From Allodiplogaster sudhausi (lineage: Eukaryota > Nematoda > Chromadorea > Rhabditida > Diplogasteridae): a stretch of 64,000 nt of DNA. The stretch covers positions 1,376,001 through 1,440,000 of the forward strand of contig CALZFC010000020.1 of the NCBI GenBank assembly GCA_945643635.1, read 5' to 3'. Below are positions 33,809 through 46,100 of this stretch, piece after piece. The notes beneath the pieces are model-generated. The model had not been told where the DNA came from. It ran no database searches and saw only the letters and a list, made by a program, of their open reading frames with translations. Positions within the stretch are counted from its first letter, which is position 1. Each line of letters begins with the position of its first letter. The position numbers and the translations under genes are program-made.

Positions 33809-36800
33809 GCGAGTAGTAAAGCAGAACGCGGAAGTGTTTGCTGTGACAGAAGAAGAAATGGGGAGAACCAGCATGGTCAAGCACGTGATTGACACTGGTG
33901 AAGCTCGCCCCATTAAGCAGAAAGGAAGGCCAGTACCATTGGGAGTGCAGACGAAAGTGCGGGAGATGCTTTCTGATATGAAGAGGAGGGGGGTAATCAG
34001 AGACAGCAACTCCTCTTGGGCCTCTCCTTTGGTGATAGCGCAGAAGAAGGACGGAACATTGAGATTGTGCGTAGACTATAGGAAGCTGAACTCGGTGGTG
34101 AGAGAGGACGCGTATCCTCTGCCGCGAATTGATTTGACAATTCAGAAGCTGAGCGGAAAGAAGTGGTTCACCACTCTGGATTTGATGGCGGGGTATTGGC
34201 AAGTAGAAATGGAGGAGGGGTCTAAGGAGAAGACTGCCTTCTGCACGATGGGTGGACTGTACGAGTTCAATGTACTGCCTTTTGGTTTGAGTACTTCACC
34301 AGCCACATTCCAGCGGTTAATGGAGCGAATTTTGGCTGATTTGCTTGGAGATCAGGTGGCCGTCTACATTGACGACATTCTGATTGCCACGGAGACGCAG
34401 GAAGAGCACGCGCAGATGCTTGAGAAGGTTTTGGAAGCCTTCAGAAAACATGGTTTGAAGTTGAAGGCTCAGAAGTGCCGGGTTGCACAAACAGAAGTAG
34501 AGTATCTTGGGCATATGGTGACGCGCGAAGGAGTGAAAATGGATGCAGCAAAAGTGCAGAAAATAATCGAGTTGCAAGCGCCGCGAGAGGTGAAAGAGTT
34601 GAAAAGATTCCTTGGAATGGCATCTTTTTATAGAAAGTTTGTCTTCAAGTTCTCGGAGAAGGCGAGTGTGTTGACCAGACTGACGAGTGAGAAGGTAGAG
34701 TGGAAGTGGGGAGAGCAGGAGCAGAGAGCATTCGAGGAACTGAAAGAGATGCTCATTTCTGCTCCAATTCTAGCACAGCCAGACGTGAACGCGGCTTTGA
34801 AGGGAGAGAGACCCTTTGTGATCTACTGTGATGCGAGTCAAGTAGCAGTAGGAGCAGTCTTGACTCAGGAAGGGGAGGATGGTTGTTTCCATCCTTTGTA
34901 CTTCGCATCGAAGAGGTGCACGCCAGCGGAGAGAAAGTACCACGTGACTGATAGCGAAGCTCTAGCAGTCATGTACGCGCTGCGCAAATTCAAGCCGATC
35001 TATTTTGGAACGCGAGTAGTGGTGAGAACGGACCACATGCCGTTGAAAGCGCTTTTCAGTGAAAGAACAACTTCTGCGCGGATCATGAGATGGGCATTGG
35101 AACTGCAGTCTTGTGATGTCACAATCGAGTATGTGAAAGGGAAGGCAAATAAGGTTGCAGACGCACTGAGCAGAGGAGAGTTAGTGCCAGGAGCAGAAAC
35201 GAGTGAATCGGATCAAGAGGAGAAAGCCGAGATCGAGCGAGTAGTGTCCCTAGGAGGAACGCGAGAGCGATGGCGCGAGAAGTTGAAAGACGACGCTTTC
35301 GCCGGTGAGATGAAGGGAAAGTTGGAAGGAGTAATGGAGAAAATGGTGCGCGAGAAGGGATTCCGTTGGTCGGAAGAGAATGGTCTGCTGATGGTAGAGG
35401 GAGCGCGAGGAGGGCGTAAATTTTACGTCCCAGAAGAGCTGCGTGCTGAAGTTTTGGAGCAATTTCATGATGGAAAGTTAGGTGGACACTGGGGAGTGAG
35501 CAAGACGAAGAAGAAGCTCAAAGAGTACTTTTGGCCGAGTATGAACCAGGACATTAGAGAGTACATCGAGAAGTGCCGAGAATGTACGCTTTTCAATGTG
35601 AGAGAGGAGATGGTGCCACCTTTGAAGCCGATGGTAGTGGGAGAGCCATTCGAGACAGTGGCAATCGATGTGATGGAGGTGGGAACATCTCTCTCGGGTA
35701 ATCGATACGTGCTGACAGTTATCGATTGTTTCTCTGAGCTTGGAGCCGCATTTGCAATGCAGACGAAGGGAGCAAAAGAAGTAGCAGAGAAATTCTGCTG
35801 GGGATGGATAGCTGAAGGTCGTCTCCCGCAGAATCTGGTGTCTGATAGAGGGGGAGAATTCGTGAACCGCGTTCTTAGCCATATTCTTGAGATCCTAGAA
35901 GTGAAGCACATCTTGACGAAGGGATATGTTCCACGCGAGAATGGCATGTGCGAGAGACTGAACGGAACCCTTATCAGATTGCTCCAGAAGAAGGTGAAAG
36001 AGAAGGAGAAATGGGACGAAATGCTGCCATTCTGTGTTTATGCTTATAATACGAAGCCGCATTCCACTACTGGCATGAGCCCATACTTCTTAGTATATGG
36101 TAGAGAACCGAGACCACTTGGAGAGAGACTTGCAGAGGTTGGAAAGAAGCCAGTAGAAGTAGAAGACTATGCGAGAGAGCTAGTGGAGGGGATGCGAATG
36201 GCGAGAGAAGAAGCGGCAGAACGCGCTAGGAAGGAAATCGGGAAAATGAAGAGCAATTATGATAGGAAGAATCGAGTAGAAGAGAAAGAGTACCCAAAGA
36301 AAGGTGAGAGAGTGCTGGTGAGAGTAGCCGCAGGAAGAGGGGATACGGTACCGAAGTTGACACCAGAATGGAGCGGGCCTTTCCATGTTATTGATGTAAC
36401 AGAGAACTCAGCGAGAGTGAAAAAGGAAGGTAGTAAGGAGGAACTCATCATTCCTTTTGATCAGCTGAGAAAGGTAGCAGAAGAGTGTCAGATCGGGGAA
36501 TTGAATAAGAAGAGAATGCAGAGAAGGATAAACTGTTTGGCTGGAGAGAGCAAGAACAGTGAGGAGAATGAGGAGTTGCTGCAGGAGCTGGTACGATGGA
36601 CAACGAGCGACGACAACGGGACGAGCAGCGGGCCGACTACGAAGGGCAGACCCTCAAGCGATCTGGTGGCGGCGAATTCAAGTGACCTGATGGCAACGAG
36701 CGACTTCATCCCGAACAGCAACAACGGCACTCCATCCAGTCCAGGCAGCAGCAAGCAGAACCTCTCTCCACTCATCAGCAATCAGCGACACTCAAGCGTG

Positions 36801-36845
36801 GCAGTCGAGGACGCCCGCATCGATTGGAGGTTGATGTCACGGTGA
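33771..36845 (+). CDS. gypsy pol: reverse transcriptase, RNase H, integrase
   Basis: About 1000 residues, open from just after a TAG at 33765; residues are counted from 33771. RT: D137 (TTLDLMAGYW) and Y-I-D201-D202. RNase H: first Asp at residue 354 (IYCDASQVAVGAVL). Integrase: HHCC zinc finger starting at H566, DD35E core at D633, D692 and E728, then a C-terminal GPF-type module (PEWSGPFHV). The tail after about residue 900 is Ser/Thr-rich and the stop lies inside the 3' LTR. The frame is +1 relative to the protease frame with a 39-nt overlap; Ty3 is known to use a +1 shift, though there between gag and pol. All catalytic residues are intact. Confidence 0.95.
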   Translation: MEKQGAIENEECRRVVKQNAEVFAVTEEEMGRTSMVKHVIDTGEARPIKQKGRPVPLGVQTKVREMLSDMKRRGVIRDSNSSWASPLVIAQKKDGTLRLCVDYRKLNSVVREDAYPLPRIDLTIQKLSGKKWFTTLDLMAGYWQVEMEEGSKEKTAFCTMGGLYEFNVLPFGLSTSPATFQRLMERILADLLGDQVAVYIDDILIATETQEEHAQMLEKVLEAFRKHGLKLKAQKCRVAQTEVEYLGHMVTREGVKMDAAKVQKIIELQAPREVKELKRFLGMASFYRKFVFKFSEKASVLTRLTSEKVEWKWGEQEQRAFEELKEMLISAPILAQPDVNAALKGERPFVIYCDASQVAVGAVLTQEGEDGCFHPLYFASKRCTPAERKYHVTDSEALAVMYALRKFKPIYFGTRVVVRTDHMPLKALFSERTTSARIMRWALELQSCDVTIEYVKGKANKVADALSRGELVPGAETSESDQEEKAEIERVVSLGGTRERWREKLKDDAFAGEMKGKLEGVMEKMVREKGFRWSEENGLLMVEGARGGRKFYVPEELRAEVLEQFHDGKLGGHWGVSKTKKKLKEYFWPSMNQDIREYIEKCRECTLFNVREEMVPPLKPMVVGEPFETVAIDVMEVGTSLSGNRYVLTVIDCFSELGAAFAMQTKGAKEVAEKFCWGWIAEGRLPQNLVSDRGGEFVNRVLSHILEILEVKHILTKGYVPRENGMCERLNGTLIRLLQKKVKEKEKWDEMLPFCVYAYNTKPHSTTGMSPYFLVYGREPRPLGERLAEVGKKPVEVEDYARELVEGMRMAREEAAERARKEIGKMKSNYDRKNRVEEKEYPKKGERVLVRVAAGRGDTVPKLTPEWSGPFHVIDVTENSARVKKEGSKEELIIPFDQLRKVAEECQIGELNKKRMQRRINCLAGESKNSEENEELLQELVRWTTSDDNGTSSGPTTKGRPSSDLVAANSSDLMATSDFIPNSNNGTPSSPGSSKQNLSPLISNQRHSSVAVEDARIDWRLMSR

Positions 36846-37171
36846 TCCCCTCCCACCTCATTCCTTTCTCCCCATTCCATGTAAGTGCACTCTAGTTGTA
36901 GTGCCATTGGTTGTGCATTCTATGAATGCTTGTAGTTAGAGAGCGGTGTCTTTTGTTATGACACGTCAGCTTCTCATTCATTTCGTGACTTTTAAGAATA
37001 TATTATTTAGTCTGCCTGGTTGAGCTCTTTTAGAGCGGTTGCGTTTCCCTTGCCTTGTCCTATTTAGTTGTTGCCTTTGGGGCCAAGTTTGGTGATAAAG
37101 AAGTGTCACATCCTTTCCCTCGTCTTCTCCACATCCACACGACAACGTAGAAGCGCGCTAGCTTCATTACA
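36835..37171 (+). repeat. 3' LTR of the gypsy element
   Basis: 337 bp, one base longer than the 5' LTR. A clean polypurine tract is not evident before it (only ATTGGAGGTTGA). Confidence 0.95.
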
Positions 37172-37479
37172 TCCATAGCGGCCTCCTTGAGTCTTACAGA
37201 GAGGCTCTCTAAAGACAACATCAATTTACTCATCAGTTAAAAGTAGAAGTACACATGAACAAGGGTATCACAAGGTAGTCGGACCGGTCCGAACACCTCG
37301 AGGGAAGGGGCAGGGGCGCAGTTGATAATTGCATGAAATGCGCCCAGTTAAACTACTGACCACTCAATTCATGGCGAAATGTGCACCGACTTACTTTGTA
37401 TGCGTTACCCTCCTGATTGTATTAATTTTGGATTTGTTATTTTTTTTCAGGAGTTTTTTCAGATTTGTTTCCGGTGCCT

Positions 37480-38640
37480 GTTCGGGGGCCGGCTCCAGGG
37501 ACCATGGGCTGACCGCGGGGGCCGGGGTCCGGGCTGGAGTCGACTATGGGATCACAGAACGGATGTTTTCATCCCGCGGTCAGTCGTGCTCATGAATGAC
37601 TTGCGCGTGACATGAATTTCAGCAAATTTATTGACACTTTATCGAATTTATGCTCGAAACAAGGATATCAGCTCAATCCAACGCCCTCGACAAAAAAGGG
37701 CAACCTTTAGAATGACTTTAGAAACCAAACTGCAGCTGTCTTATTTTATATTCAACTAAATCAAATGAGCAAATTTCAATTTGCGTAAAACGAGAGTATG
37801 CAATTTATATGCAAGACGCATGTTCTTGTTTTATTTACTCATTAAGAACCAACTTCGCAATATCTCAAGATTGTACTGCAAGGAAGTGCCACGAATATTT
37901 TGGGAAGTGCCATGTTTGGGTTTTATTATTGTTCAACACATCTCCAAAAGCGTTCCGTTTTGCTCCAATGCCGGAAAAGTATGCTATTCTAGCAAATCAA
38001 TGTACTACTACATACATATGTAGATGATACATCGAATCTGCTCCCTTCGAAAAAGCTGTAACATCCAAACTGCATGCAGGATGTAAGTATTAGCTTCAGG
38101 AACTGAGCAATGTTTTTTTTACCATACGCTTCTCGGGATCTTAGCATAGGGGTGTTGTTTAGAATCTTCTTAATTTAAACAAGCATTACATAAATATACA
38201 GTTGCCGGTAGTGATGTCCTTTGCGGGCAGACGAGGTGAGTGAGAGAAGAGCCGACCGAGCATCATTGAGAAAGCGCGCAGAACTGACGATTACCAGCTT
38301 GCAATAACGATCCAACATAATGCACTTCTCGTGTCTTTGGAGAATATTCATGATACCGTAATCTTCCATTTTTAACTTAGCCAAATTTTGTTTGCCTAGT
38401 CTGTAGACAATTTACATGTTTGATTTATCACTTCTAGCACTATTCATATATGTTTATTTACCTGAAACGTGGGTAATTAAACCAACAGCTTACAAAATCA
38501 TAGCATACATAAATAAAAGAAAGCAAGCAGTCAAGACAAAGAAAGAATATGAAATGAAATGAAAAAAAAACGATATGGCGCATGTGAAGGCTCAGTACAA
38601 TAATGGAGACAGTGAAGATGCAACCCATTGGGCATTCCAA
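37480..38640. repeat. Segmental duplication unit, left copy, with an exon remnant
   Basis: 37480-38400 aligns piecewise with 43140-43950 (GTGACATGAATTTCA, GCTCGAAACAAGGAT, AAAAGGGCAA..., CAGTTGCCGGTAG). 38560-38640 on the minus strand is a remnant of the receptor exon containing LSLHMRHI. This is the 3' flank of receptor copy II. Confidence 0.7.
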
Positions 38641-38860
38641 TTGTCAAGTCAGGGACCCAATTTTCGGAACACCAAGGGTACTTTTAGGAGCTCTACCCTT
38701 AGCACCCAAATGAGGTAATTATAATAACTTTGCATAGAACAAATTTGCATAATGGAATTTTTCAAAGTCTAATAAAAGCAAGGAAATCCTTGCATCACCT
38801 GCTTTCCTGTGGATCGTAAGGGCACCTTTATTAGCGTACTCCGCGAGAACATAAATACCG
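38630..38860. repeat. Dispersed repeat, copy 2
   Basis: Partner of 27720-27960. Both copies start at a GGGCATTCCAA junction. Confidence 0.7.
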
Positions 38861-39482
38861 CCTATATCGCGCTTTCGGGGATCTTCATTTTTTTTTTCTT
38901 TTGTAAACCATCCAAGGTATTTTTTCCAGAAGAATGAAATTTAATATGCAGAAAATTTTAATTTCAATTAAAGTAGCCTTGACGGTATACAATATATACA
39001 AACAAAGTTTGCTGGATTCAAGGCTGGGCCTGCCGGTGGTCACCAGGGACGGCTTCCAATTTGGCGCTTTCTTTGGGGAGCCAACTCATACTCCTGGAGT
39101 AGAACTCTTCACTTCCTCTTGCGCCATCCCCGGAGGATAGCAGTAGTGGTCGCCCCTGGGCGGGTTCGAACTCGGGATCCTTGCTCCAGCCACTTGGCGC
39201 TAGGGTATATTGTTCGGCCTCAATACGAACGACGTTTAGAAGTTGACGCTACTCTCTCGAGAGCATCTGATCTTGTGGCAAGCCAGCCGTCGACACATGC
39301 CGAAAAGAAACGTTCGGTAGCTAGAAGATGTTAGTAATATCGTCAGCGATTGGGCATTCGAGTGCAACGAGTATGCAACTACAGAGGCAGCGGCAAGATC
39401 TAAGAAGAACATGTCTATTTTAAATAAATAACTCGAAAGAGATGATTAAACTCATATAAATTCATACGAAAATAATTTACAT

Positions 39483-39499
39483 AATATTATTATATTATA

Positions 39500-39531
<32 letters not shown>

Positions 39532-39545
39532 GTTTGTATATAATA
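39483..39545. repeat. TA-rich microsatellite in receptor copy II
   Basis: A TA run, equivalent in position to 44550-44640 in copy III. Confidence 0.9.
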
Positions 39546-40819
39546 TATGTAATATAAGACACACAAAAATGATAGTAAATAACATGAATGATATGATTAA
39601 AATAATGTAAATTTATTTGAATTCAGCATATACGCACCGTCATTTTCAATCTTTAATGTCAGCATTGCAATAAGATTGATAACTGGAAAGGCGGCGAAGA
39701 TTATCGGCACGCATAGCTAAAAGTATCAAAGATGTTTGATTGTCACGCAAAACAACCTCGAAACCGAAATAAAGGATCAAAATCAACAATGAATGCAATA
39801 AAAGTCCAACATTTCAAAAAGCCAAAATGTGATTATTTTCCGAAATGCCTTATCACACCTCTCTAACTCAGTTCAAATATAAAGCAATTACACAGACCGT
39901 AGCGAGAAGACTATAGAATATTTGCTATTGAAGGGCGAGTCTTCCTTCCGACATATGGACAGATGAGGAAGTAGAATTGATAATGTGGCGCATGTGAAGG
40001 CTCAGTGCACTAACCACGACAGTCAAGCAGCAAACGATCAGAACACCTACAAATACATTTATGTATTACGGTAGAGACTTGTTTTCTTCATAGTTCATAG
40101 GGTGATATGGACTGGAAACAAATAGAAATGTGGCCTGTACTATGAAGTACTTCTTAAAAAGCAATGACAAACAAAAAAAGCTTAACTCTTAATGGCCTAA
40201 TCTAGAAATTGTAGTTGTGAACATTTATACAAATAATCAGTTTCGCTCGAGAATCCACCAAAACTCACCCAGTAGCAAAATGATCTGCGCGCCGCTATCA
40301 ATGCAGATGAACTGTTTGACTTCAAAGTCGTAGAGATGTTCAAATGCCTGCAAGGTCATATCTAAAATCGATTAAGACAAAAAAAATCTACCTCAATAAT
40401 TACTTACTTCAGCAGATATTGGATGAGCGGCGAGTGTGACAAGAGCCAAAAAGAATGCCATTAAACCAGGAAAGATACAAGAGAAGCCGGTTAGCTTAGC
40501 GGCCAGCGTGAAAGCCGCCATCGTGAACCGTGCAGTTGGAGATGCTTAATTAGTAAAATTATTTATCAAATAACGAGACACACCCCGATGCCTTTTTGTC
40601 ATGATAGCATTATGTATTTTGCTTAAAAAAATTTAATCCCAACAGTTTACCTAATTTAAAACAATATCGGATACTTCATCAACTCTGAATTTGGCCATTA
40701 TTATCCCATTATTAAGCTTATGCTGCTTAAAGGACCTCTCCGGCGAATATATAACTTCTCGTTTTATGTTCTTGTCCGGTGAAGTTCGGCCAAAAATATA
40801 CATTGGAAGTGGTCCCGTT

Positions 40820-41345
40820 TCAAAACAATGTTTAGTTTGTTAAATATTAACAGTTTTTGATCTGGATTACGGTGCACGATCGTTCGTTGAGCTCATGATC
40901 ATGGCTAAGCCACCCCACGGCAATTCAAACTATGCCATGTAAAATGGCTGCGCTGCTAGTCAGCATTGCGGTTACTAGGCTTCGCCCCTTTGCGATCGCG
41001 TCAACACGTGAAGGTTTAATGTGACCTTCCGTGCGCTCTATCGCACCAGGGTACTGTATGATTGAGCAACACTGATCGCGGATACGCAGTTGTGGCTGTA
41101 CGCAGCCAAATTCAAATCTTTGATGTACGCAGCCAAGTTGCACATCCAAGATCTAAAATTTGGCTGCGTACTGCCAGGCTCCGCCCACTTCTACCGAGCC
41201 ATGAATCAGCGCTTCTTGATGACCGCATTTAGTAAGGGTTGAATGGCCGTGCACCCTCCTTCCCCATGCCAGCGTGGCAGAGAAAGAGGGCACGGGATGA
41301 TATGAATGTCATCGATTGTTCACTCTGAGAGAAAGAGTGTAGAAG
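40820..41345. repeat. Extra sequence in the copy II intron with short inverted repeat
   Basis: Absent from the equivalent intron of copies I and III. TGTACGCAGCCAAATTC (about 41097) and the complement AAATTTGGCTGCGTAC (about 41156) face each other. Probably a transposon remnant; termini were not resolved. Confidence 0.4.
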
Positions 41346-42119
41346 AGAGGGAATGGAAGCGCTGTGTTGCCATTTCGAATACATCCAACACAATCACAGC
41401 GTTCCAAAAAAATTCCACCCTCCCGAATACTGTAAAAATTTTAGAAGGGTTGGTTTTTTCAAACACCAATTATTAAACGGGCGCGAAAACATTCGCCGGA
41501 GTGATCCTTTAATGTCAAATGAAAGTTTAAGCATGCATATTAGTATAAGAGAAACTTACTTGGTGTCGATAAATGAAGCAGTGTAGCAGAATTAAGAAAC
41601 AAATTGCTCCGAGAACGAATGTGAACGCCTGAAATATTTTCAAACTTTAGCAGATGTTTTGAAGACTGATTTGCTTTCCCTAGGCTGTTGTACGAACCAG
41701 TCTCTCGAGTGTTAGTTGCCGTATTATTGGGAACTCGAGTGGGCTATCGAAGTAAACGCAGAATAAAGGAGGGAAGAATGAAAAGCAGGCGACGACATTG
41801 ACCGCGATATCGTGAAGGATTTGTACGAGCTGAGCCAGCCAAAAAGAGGATGTGAGAAAAAGGAGGATCAGCCTCTGCAACGCTAACAAGAATTCACAGA
41901 CCACAATGGCTGCGATAAGAAATCGATAATTGCCGATCTTCCGGTCGCTGTGCCTTAGAATGGCGACGGCGGCGAGGACGTTGAGAGCGACGCTGCCGAC
42001 GCAGATTACTGCATGCACGACGCGCAGTGAACGCAGCAAAGAACGCGGAAACTCACGCATGCTGACTTGATCTCTATTGCAATAAGACAAAATTAACTCA
42101 TCCAATTACAAGTAGAAGT

Positions 42120-43139
42120 ACACATGAATGACGTGTGCGTGACATGAATTTCAACTAATTTTTTGGCATCAAAGGCAACCCTTGTTTCCTTTTATTTTTG
42201 TGGGACCAGATGGGATACTTTTTTTTCGCGCTCTCCGCGGTAATATATATGTCATCTATATTTGGCTTCGGCCCGCGTCGAATTAAGGTCCCCTTATAAA
42301 AGAGACGTCATAAGTACATAGAATAATAATAGGGATCTGTATCTCGCCCCCCCCCCCTGGAGTCGTACTTCCCAATCTCTAGCTCATTCGACTCAACTCG
42401 ACGCCCAACGAACAAACTCAAGAACGCAATTTTGGAACAACGGAGCAAAAAGATACAGTATCCAAGCGATGATTTTTAAGTAGTCAGGACAAAGTAGCCC
42501 GACCGAAACCCAAAGAGCGTTAGTTGCTAGCTGCCCTCCGCCCACCTTTTGAATGCCTTAGATATATTGGAAACTGCAGCTGTCTATCGACTTTTATATG
42601 CAACGAGGACGTCTCTTATTGTTAGACGACGCTCCCGCGCATCGTTCCGATGGATTCAAATGTCGGAACATCTCTTGGATTCTAGCAAAGACAGATAATG
42701 CGATGAAATTTTATTCGCTTCGAAACAGCTGTAACATCTAAACTGCCTGCAAATGCCAGAGAAGAATTTGCGATAGCAGCTGGATCTAATTGTAGGTATC
42801 AAGTGAATGAAACGCGTAGAAATAAATGATGTACATGAATTTGTTACATTCTTAATTTCTTAATTACAGTGGTGCCAATGACTTTTCTGCGTAGGTTCGC
42901 TTTTTTATTTCATCGTAGAATATTTTTAGGGTGGAAACTCCTTTAAACAATGTTTATAAGTCGCGCAGCTGTTCAAATGCTTTTCCCAGATTAACCGAAA
43001 TGCGAAACAGTATATCTAATGTTGTGTACTCGTGGTCAGAAGATACAGTATTGGAGATTTCCAGAACATTCCGAAAGGGTCTAACGTCAGCCCCCGGTAC
43101 TGGGAACATTCCAGAAGATTCTGGAATAGGCCCCGGGTA
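42120..43139. other. Spacer between duplicated units
   Basis: A C-run at 42346-42357 and several AT-rich blocks; no coding signal, no clear repeat termini. Confidence 0.5.
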
Positions 43140-43950
43140 CAAAACTTTTTCAGCTTCGTTTTTTCAGCTATTCGAGGGCCGGCTCTCTCGGCCGTACTCC
43201 CAGGGTGCCGGCCTGAGTGGTGATCGACCATGAGATCGGGGGCGGATGTTTTTGGCCCGCGGCCAGCCGTGCACATGAATAACTTGCGCGTAGCACGAAA
43301 TTCAACTAATTTATTGACACTTTATCCAAATTGTGCTCGAAACAAGGATGAATCCGACGCCCTCGACATAAAAGGGCAAACTTTTGAATGTCTGTACATC
43401 GGAAAACTGCAGCTGTCTTACGAATATAATATTAAACGAAATCTCATGTGCAAATTTTAATTTGCGAAAATGAGAGCAAGCAATTTAAACAAGAACATGC
43501 AAGACGCATGTTCGTGTTTAATTAACACACTTCCAACTTCGCAATATTTCAAGATTGTATTGTTTAGGAAGTGTCATGTTTGGGACGTATTTTATTGTTC
43601 AACGCATCTCCAAAATCGTAAATATTTGGGATAGATGCTGGACATACATATTAGCTTCAGGGACTGAGCATTGTTTTTTTATTACGATCATAGCATAGTG
43701 GCGTTGACGGGGATCTTGTTAATTTTAACAATAATTAAATCAGTATACAGTTGCCGGTAGCGATGCCCTTTGCGAGTAGACGAGGCGCGCGAGAGAAGAG
43801 CCGGCCGAACATCATTGAGAACGCGCGCAGAACTGACGATTACCAGCCAGCAATGACAATCTAATATAATGCACTTCTTTTGCCTTTAGAGAATATTCAT
43901 GATACAGTAATCTTCCATCTTTAACTTAGCCAAATTCTGTTTGCCTTGTC
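43140..43950. repeat. Segmental duplication unit, right copy
   Basis: Partner of 37480-38400; the 3' flank of receptor copy III. Shares the GCCGTGCACATGAATAACTTG-type start and the CAGTTGCCGGTAGCGATG block. Confidence 0.7.
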
Positions 43951-44549
43951 TGTAGAGATGTTTTTTTCTTTATCAATGCTCTTTCTTTTCAGATGCTCTG
44001 AAGGTTGCACTTCCTCGTCCTCGATTTCCCATGCTTGGGGCAGTTGTCACTCTCTCAATAAATCGTTCAAAATAACGAGTCTTGCGAAGAGCAATTTCAT
44101 TCTTGCGAGAATAACGCCGCAGTAAAATATTCTTGAACTACAGAAAAAAACGTTTACTTTATACAATGAATAAATGATGGGAGGCATGGCGCATCCAAGC
44201 CGCGAAGTAGATGTGTACAAGCATACATATGAATGTAGATATTGTAGAGCCAAAGTAAACATTAGGGTATATTATTTGGCCTCATTACGAATGACATTGA
44301 GAAGTTGACGCTACTCTCTCGTGAGCATCTGATCTTGTGGCAAGCCAGCCGTCGACACAGACCGAAAAGAAACGTTCGGTAGCTACTAGATGTTAGTATT
44401 ATCGTCAGTGATTGGGCCGGTGAGTGGAACGAGTATACAACTACGGAGGCTGCGGCAAGATCTAAGAAGAGCATGTCTATTTTAAATAAATAACTCGAAA
44501 GAGATGATTCAGTTCATTTAAATTCAAACGAAAAATTACCCAAATAATA

Positions 44550-44640
44550 TACATTATATTATAATATTATATTATATATTATAATATATTATAAAATATT
44601 ATTTATATATATGTATGTATATAATATATGTAATATAAAA
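44550..44640. repeat. TA-rich microsatellite in receptor copy III
   Basis: Counterpart of 39483-39545. Confidence 0.9.
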
Positions 44641-44844
44641 TACACAAAAATGATAGTAAACAACTTGAAAGATATGTTTAAAATAATGTAAATTCATACG
44701 AAGTATATACGCACCGTCATTCTCAATCTTTAATGTCAGCAATGCAATCATATTGACTATTGGAAAGGCGACAAAGAATATCGGCACGCACAGCTGAAAA
44801 CAGCAAATTGTTCTTTTTTATGATTTTCGAATATGAAGCGCTTC

Positions 44845-45859
44845 CACGGATGCCGCGGCCCGACCCGTTGCTAACCAATATCTTGAAGGTTGCGCCCGGC
44901 CGTGCTTAACACCCCGGCTCAGTCCGCTTACCCTTGAGCAGAGATGCAAGTTGGCACAACTTTTTTATGCCCGGCCGGCCCTTGAATTTTGAACACGGTC
45001 GGCCCAAGCCCTCGAAATTTGGGCCCGGCCGGCCCAATTATTAAAAAATGTCAAATTCCAATTTTATTTGTCATTTTCTAAGCGAAACTTACTTCTTTTA
45101 ACTTCCCGTTCAAAAAGCTTCTCATTTATTTAATTCTGAAGCGGAATACGACTCCTGAACTTCAAAAGTACACATGATCAACAAGAGTTCGGTCGGTCAT
45201 GAGAATGCTCGCTAGCATATTTTCGAAAAACCGGCCCAATCGGGCCCAGGGCCGGGCCGACCCTACAGGGCCTTGGAAATATGGGCCGGCGGGCCCTTGG
45301 GCCCGGGCCTCTTGCATCTCTGCCCTTGAGGCCCGACAACCCTTCCATTACACAGCATGGTTAAGGAAGCTACATATTTGAGCACAAAATCGATCACATG
45401 TCTTAATGCGCATTTTCATGCTGCTATTAAAATTGTTGTTTTACAACAATAAATTTTAAATGGAGGACCGCAGAGGTAGTTCAACTAGACAACGTAACAA
45501 CTATGTAGATCTACGACGCAACAACCTCCGCAGAAATTGTATTTAAGAATTGCAATATTAATTTCCGTGCAACTTTTATTTAATAAACAAATAATAAGTA
45601 AAAATAGCATCCCGAAATGAACGAGAATATGTTATTGTGTTTTCTCTATCCCATGAAAGCATTTCCGGACTGAGTCTGGGCCCGGACCGCAAGGATAGTG
45701 GGCCCGGCCCGAAGGAATTTAACAAGCCCGGGACCGGTATGTCTTTCTATTTTTGCCCTCGGCCGTACCCGGGCCGGGCCCGCCGCCATATGTAGGGCCC
45801 GGCCCGGACCAGCCCACAAGAGCATCTGGCACGGCCGGGCCTGGTTTTGGACATCCCTG
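44845..45859. mobile_element. Older hAT-like element in receptor copy III intron
   Basis: Left end CACGGATGCCGCGGCCC, right end complement CAGGGATGTCCAAAACC, GGGCCCGG-rich subterminal regions. Flanking octamers AGCGCTTC (44837-44844) and ATCGTTTC (45860-45867) match at 6 of 8. No transposase frame. Confidence 0.6.
44939..45322. mobile_element. hAT-type MITE, 384 bp, with perfect 8-bp target duplication
   Basis: Begins CAGAGATGCAAG and ends with its inverted copy CTTGCATCTCTG. Flanked by CCCTTGAG at 44931-44938 and 45323-45330. Subterminal GGCCGGCCC motifs as in Ac-like hATs. It lies wholly inside the 44845-45859 element. Confidence 0.92.
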
Positions 45860-46100
45860 ATCGTTTCACAGACTGTAGCGAGAAGACTGTAGAAGAGTCG
45901 CTTTTGAAGGGCGAGTCGTCCATCCGACATTTTGACTGATGAGGAAGCAGAAGTGATGATGTGGCGCATGTGAAGGCTCATTGCAGAAATAGCGACCGTG
46001 AAGATGCAAAATGCACCGACACATAGAACTACAAACATTTTTATATACTATTATGTAGAATTGTTCCTTCATTGTTGATTTGGTGATATGGACAGAAAAA

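Larger units (their letters stand above)
30295..37175 (+). mobile_element. Ty3/gypsy LTR retrotransposon with 4-bp target duplication
   Basis: The element spans 30299-37171 and is flanked by TCCA at 30295-30298 and 37172-37175. LTRs begin TGTCACGG and end CATTACA. Gene order gag, protease, RT, RNase H, integrase is that of Metaviridae. The two LTRs differ by one substitution and one single-base indel in 336-337 bp, so insertion is recent, yet the coding region carries one in-frame stop and two frame changes. It sits between a receptor fragment and the receptor duplication. Confidence 0.95.
39235..42060 (-). pseudogene. Serpentine (7TM) receptor-like gene, copy II
   Basis: Best preserved first exon of the array: ATG 42060, MREFPRSLLRSLRVVHAV, then TM1 (VICVGSVALNVLAAVAI) and an open frame through TM2-TM3 to a donor near 41696. 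Next exons: about 41560-41635 (LGAICFLILLHCFIYRHQ), about 40413-40545, then about 40265-40350, 39905-40050 (SLHMRHII), 39635-39720 and 39235-39400 (last TM and tail). The third exon has 5 extra bases near 40495 relative to copies I and III, shifting the frame, so as assembled the gene is broken. The intron at 40560-41555 is about 750 bp longer than in copy I. Confidence 0.65.
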
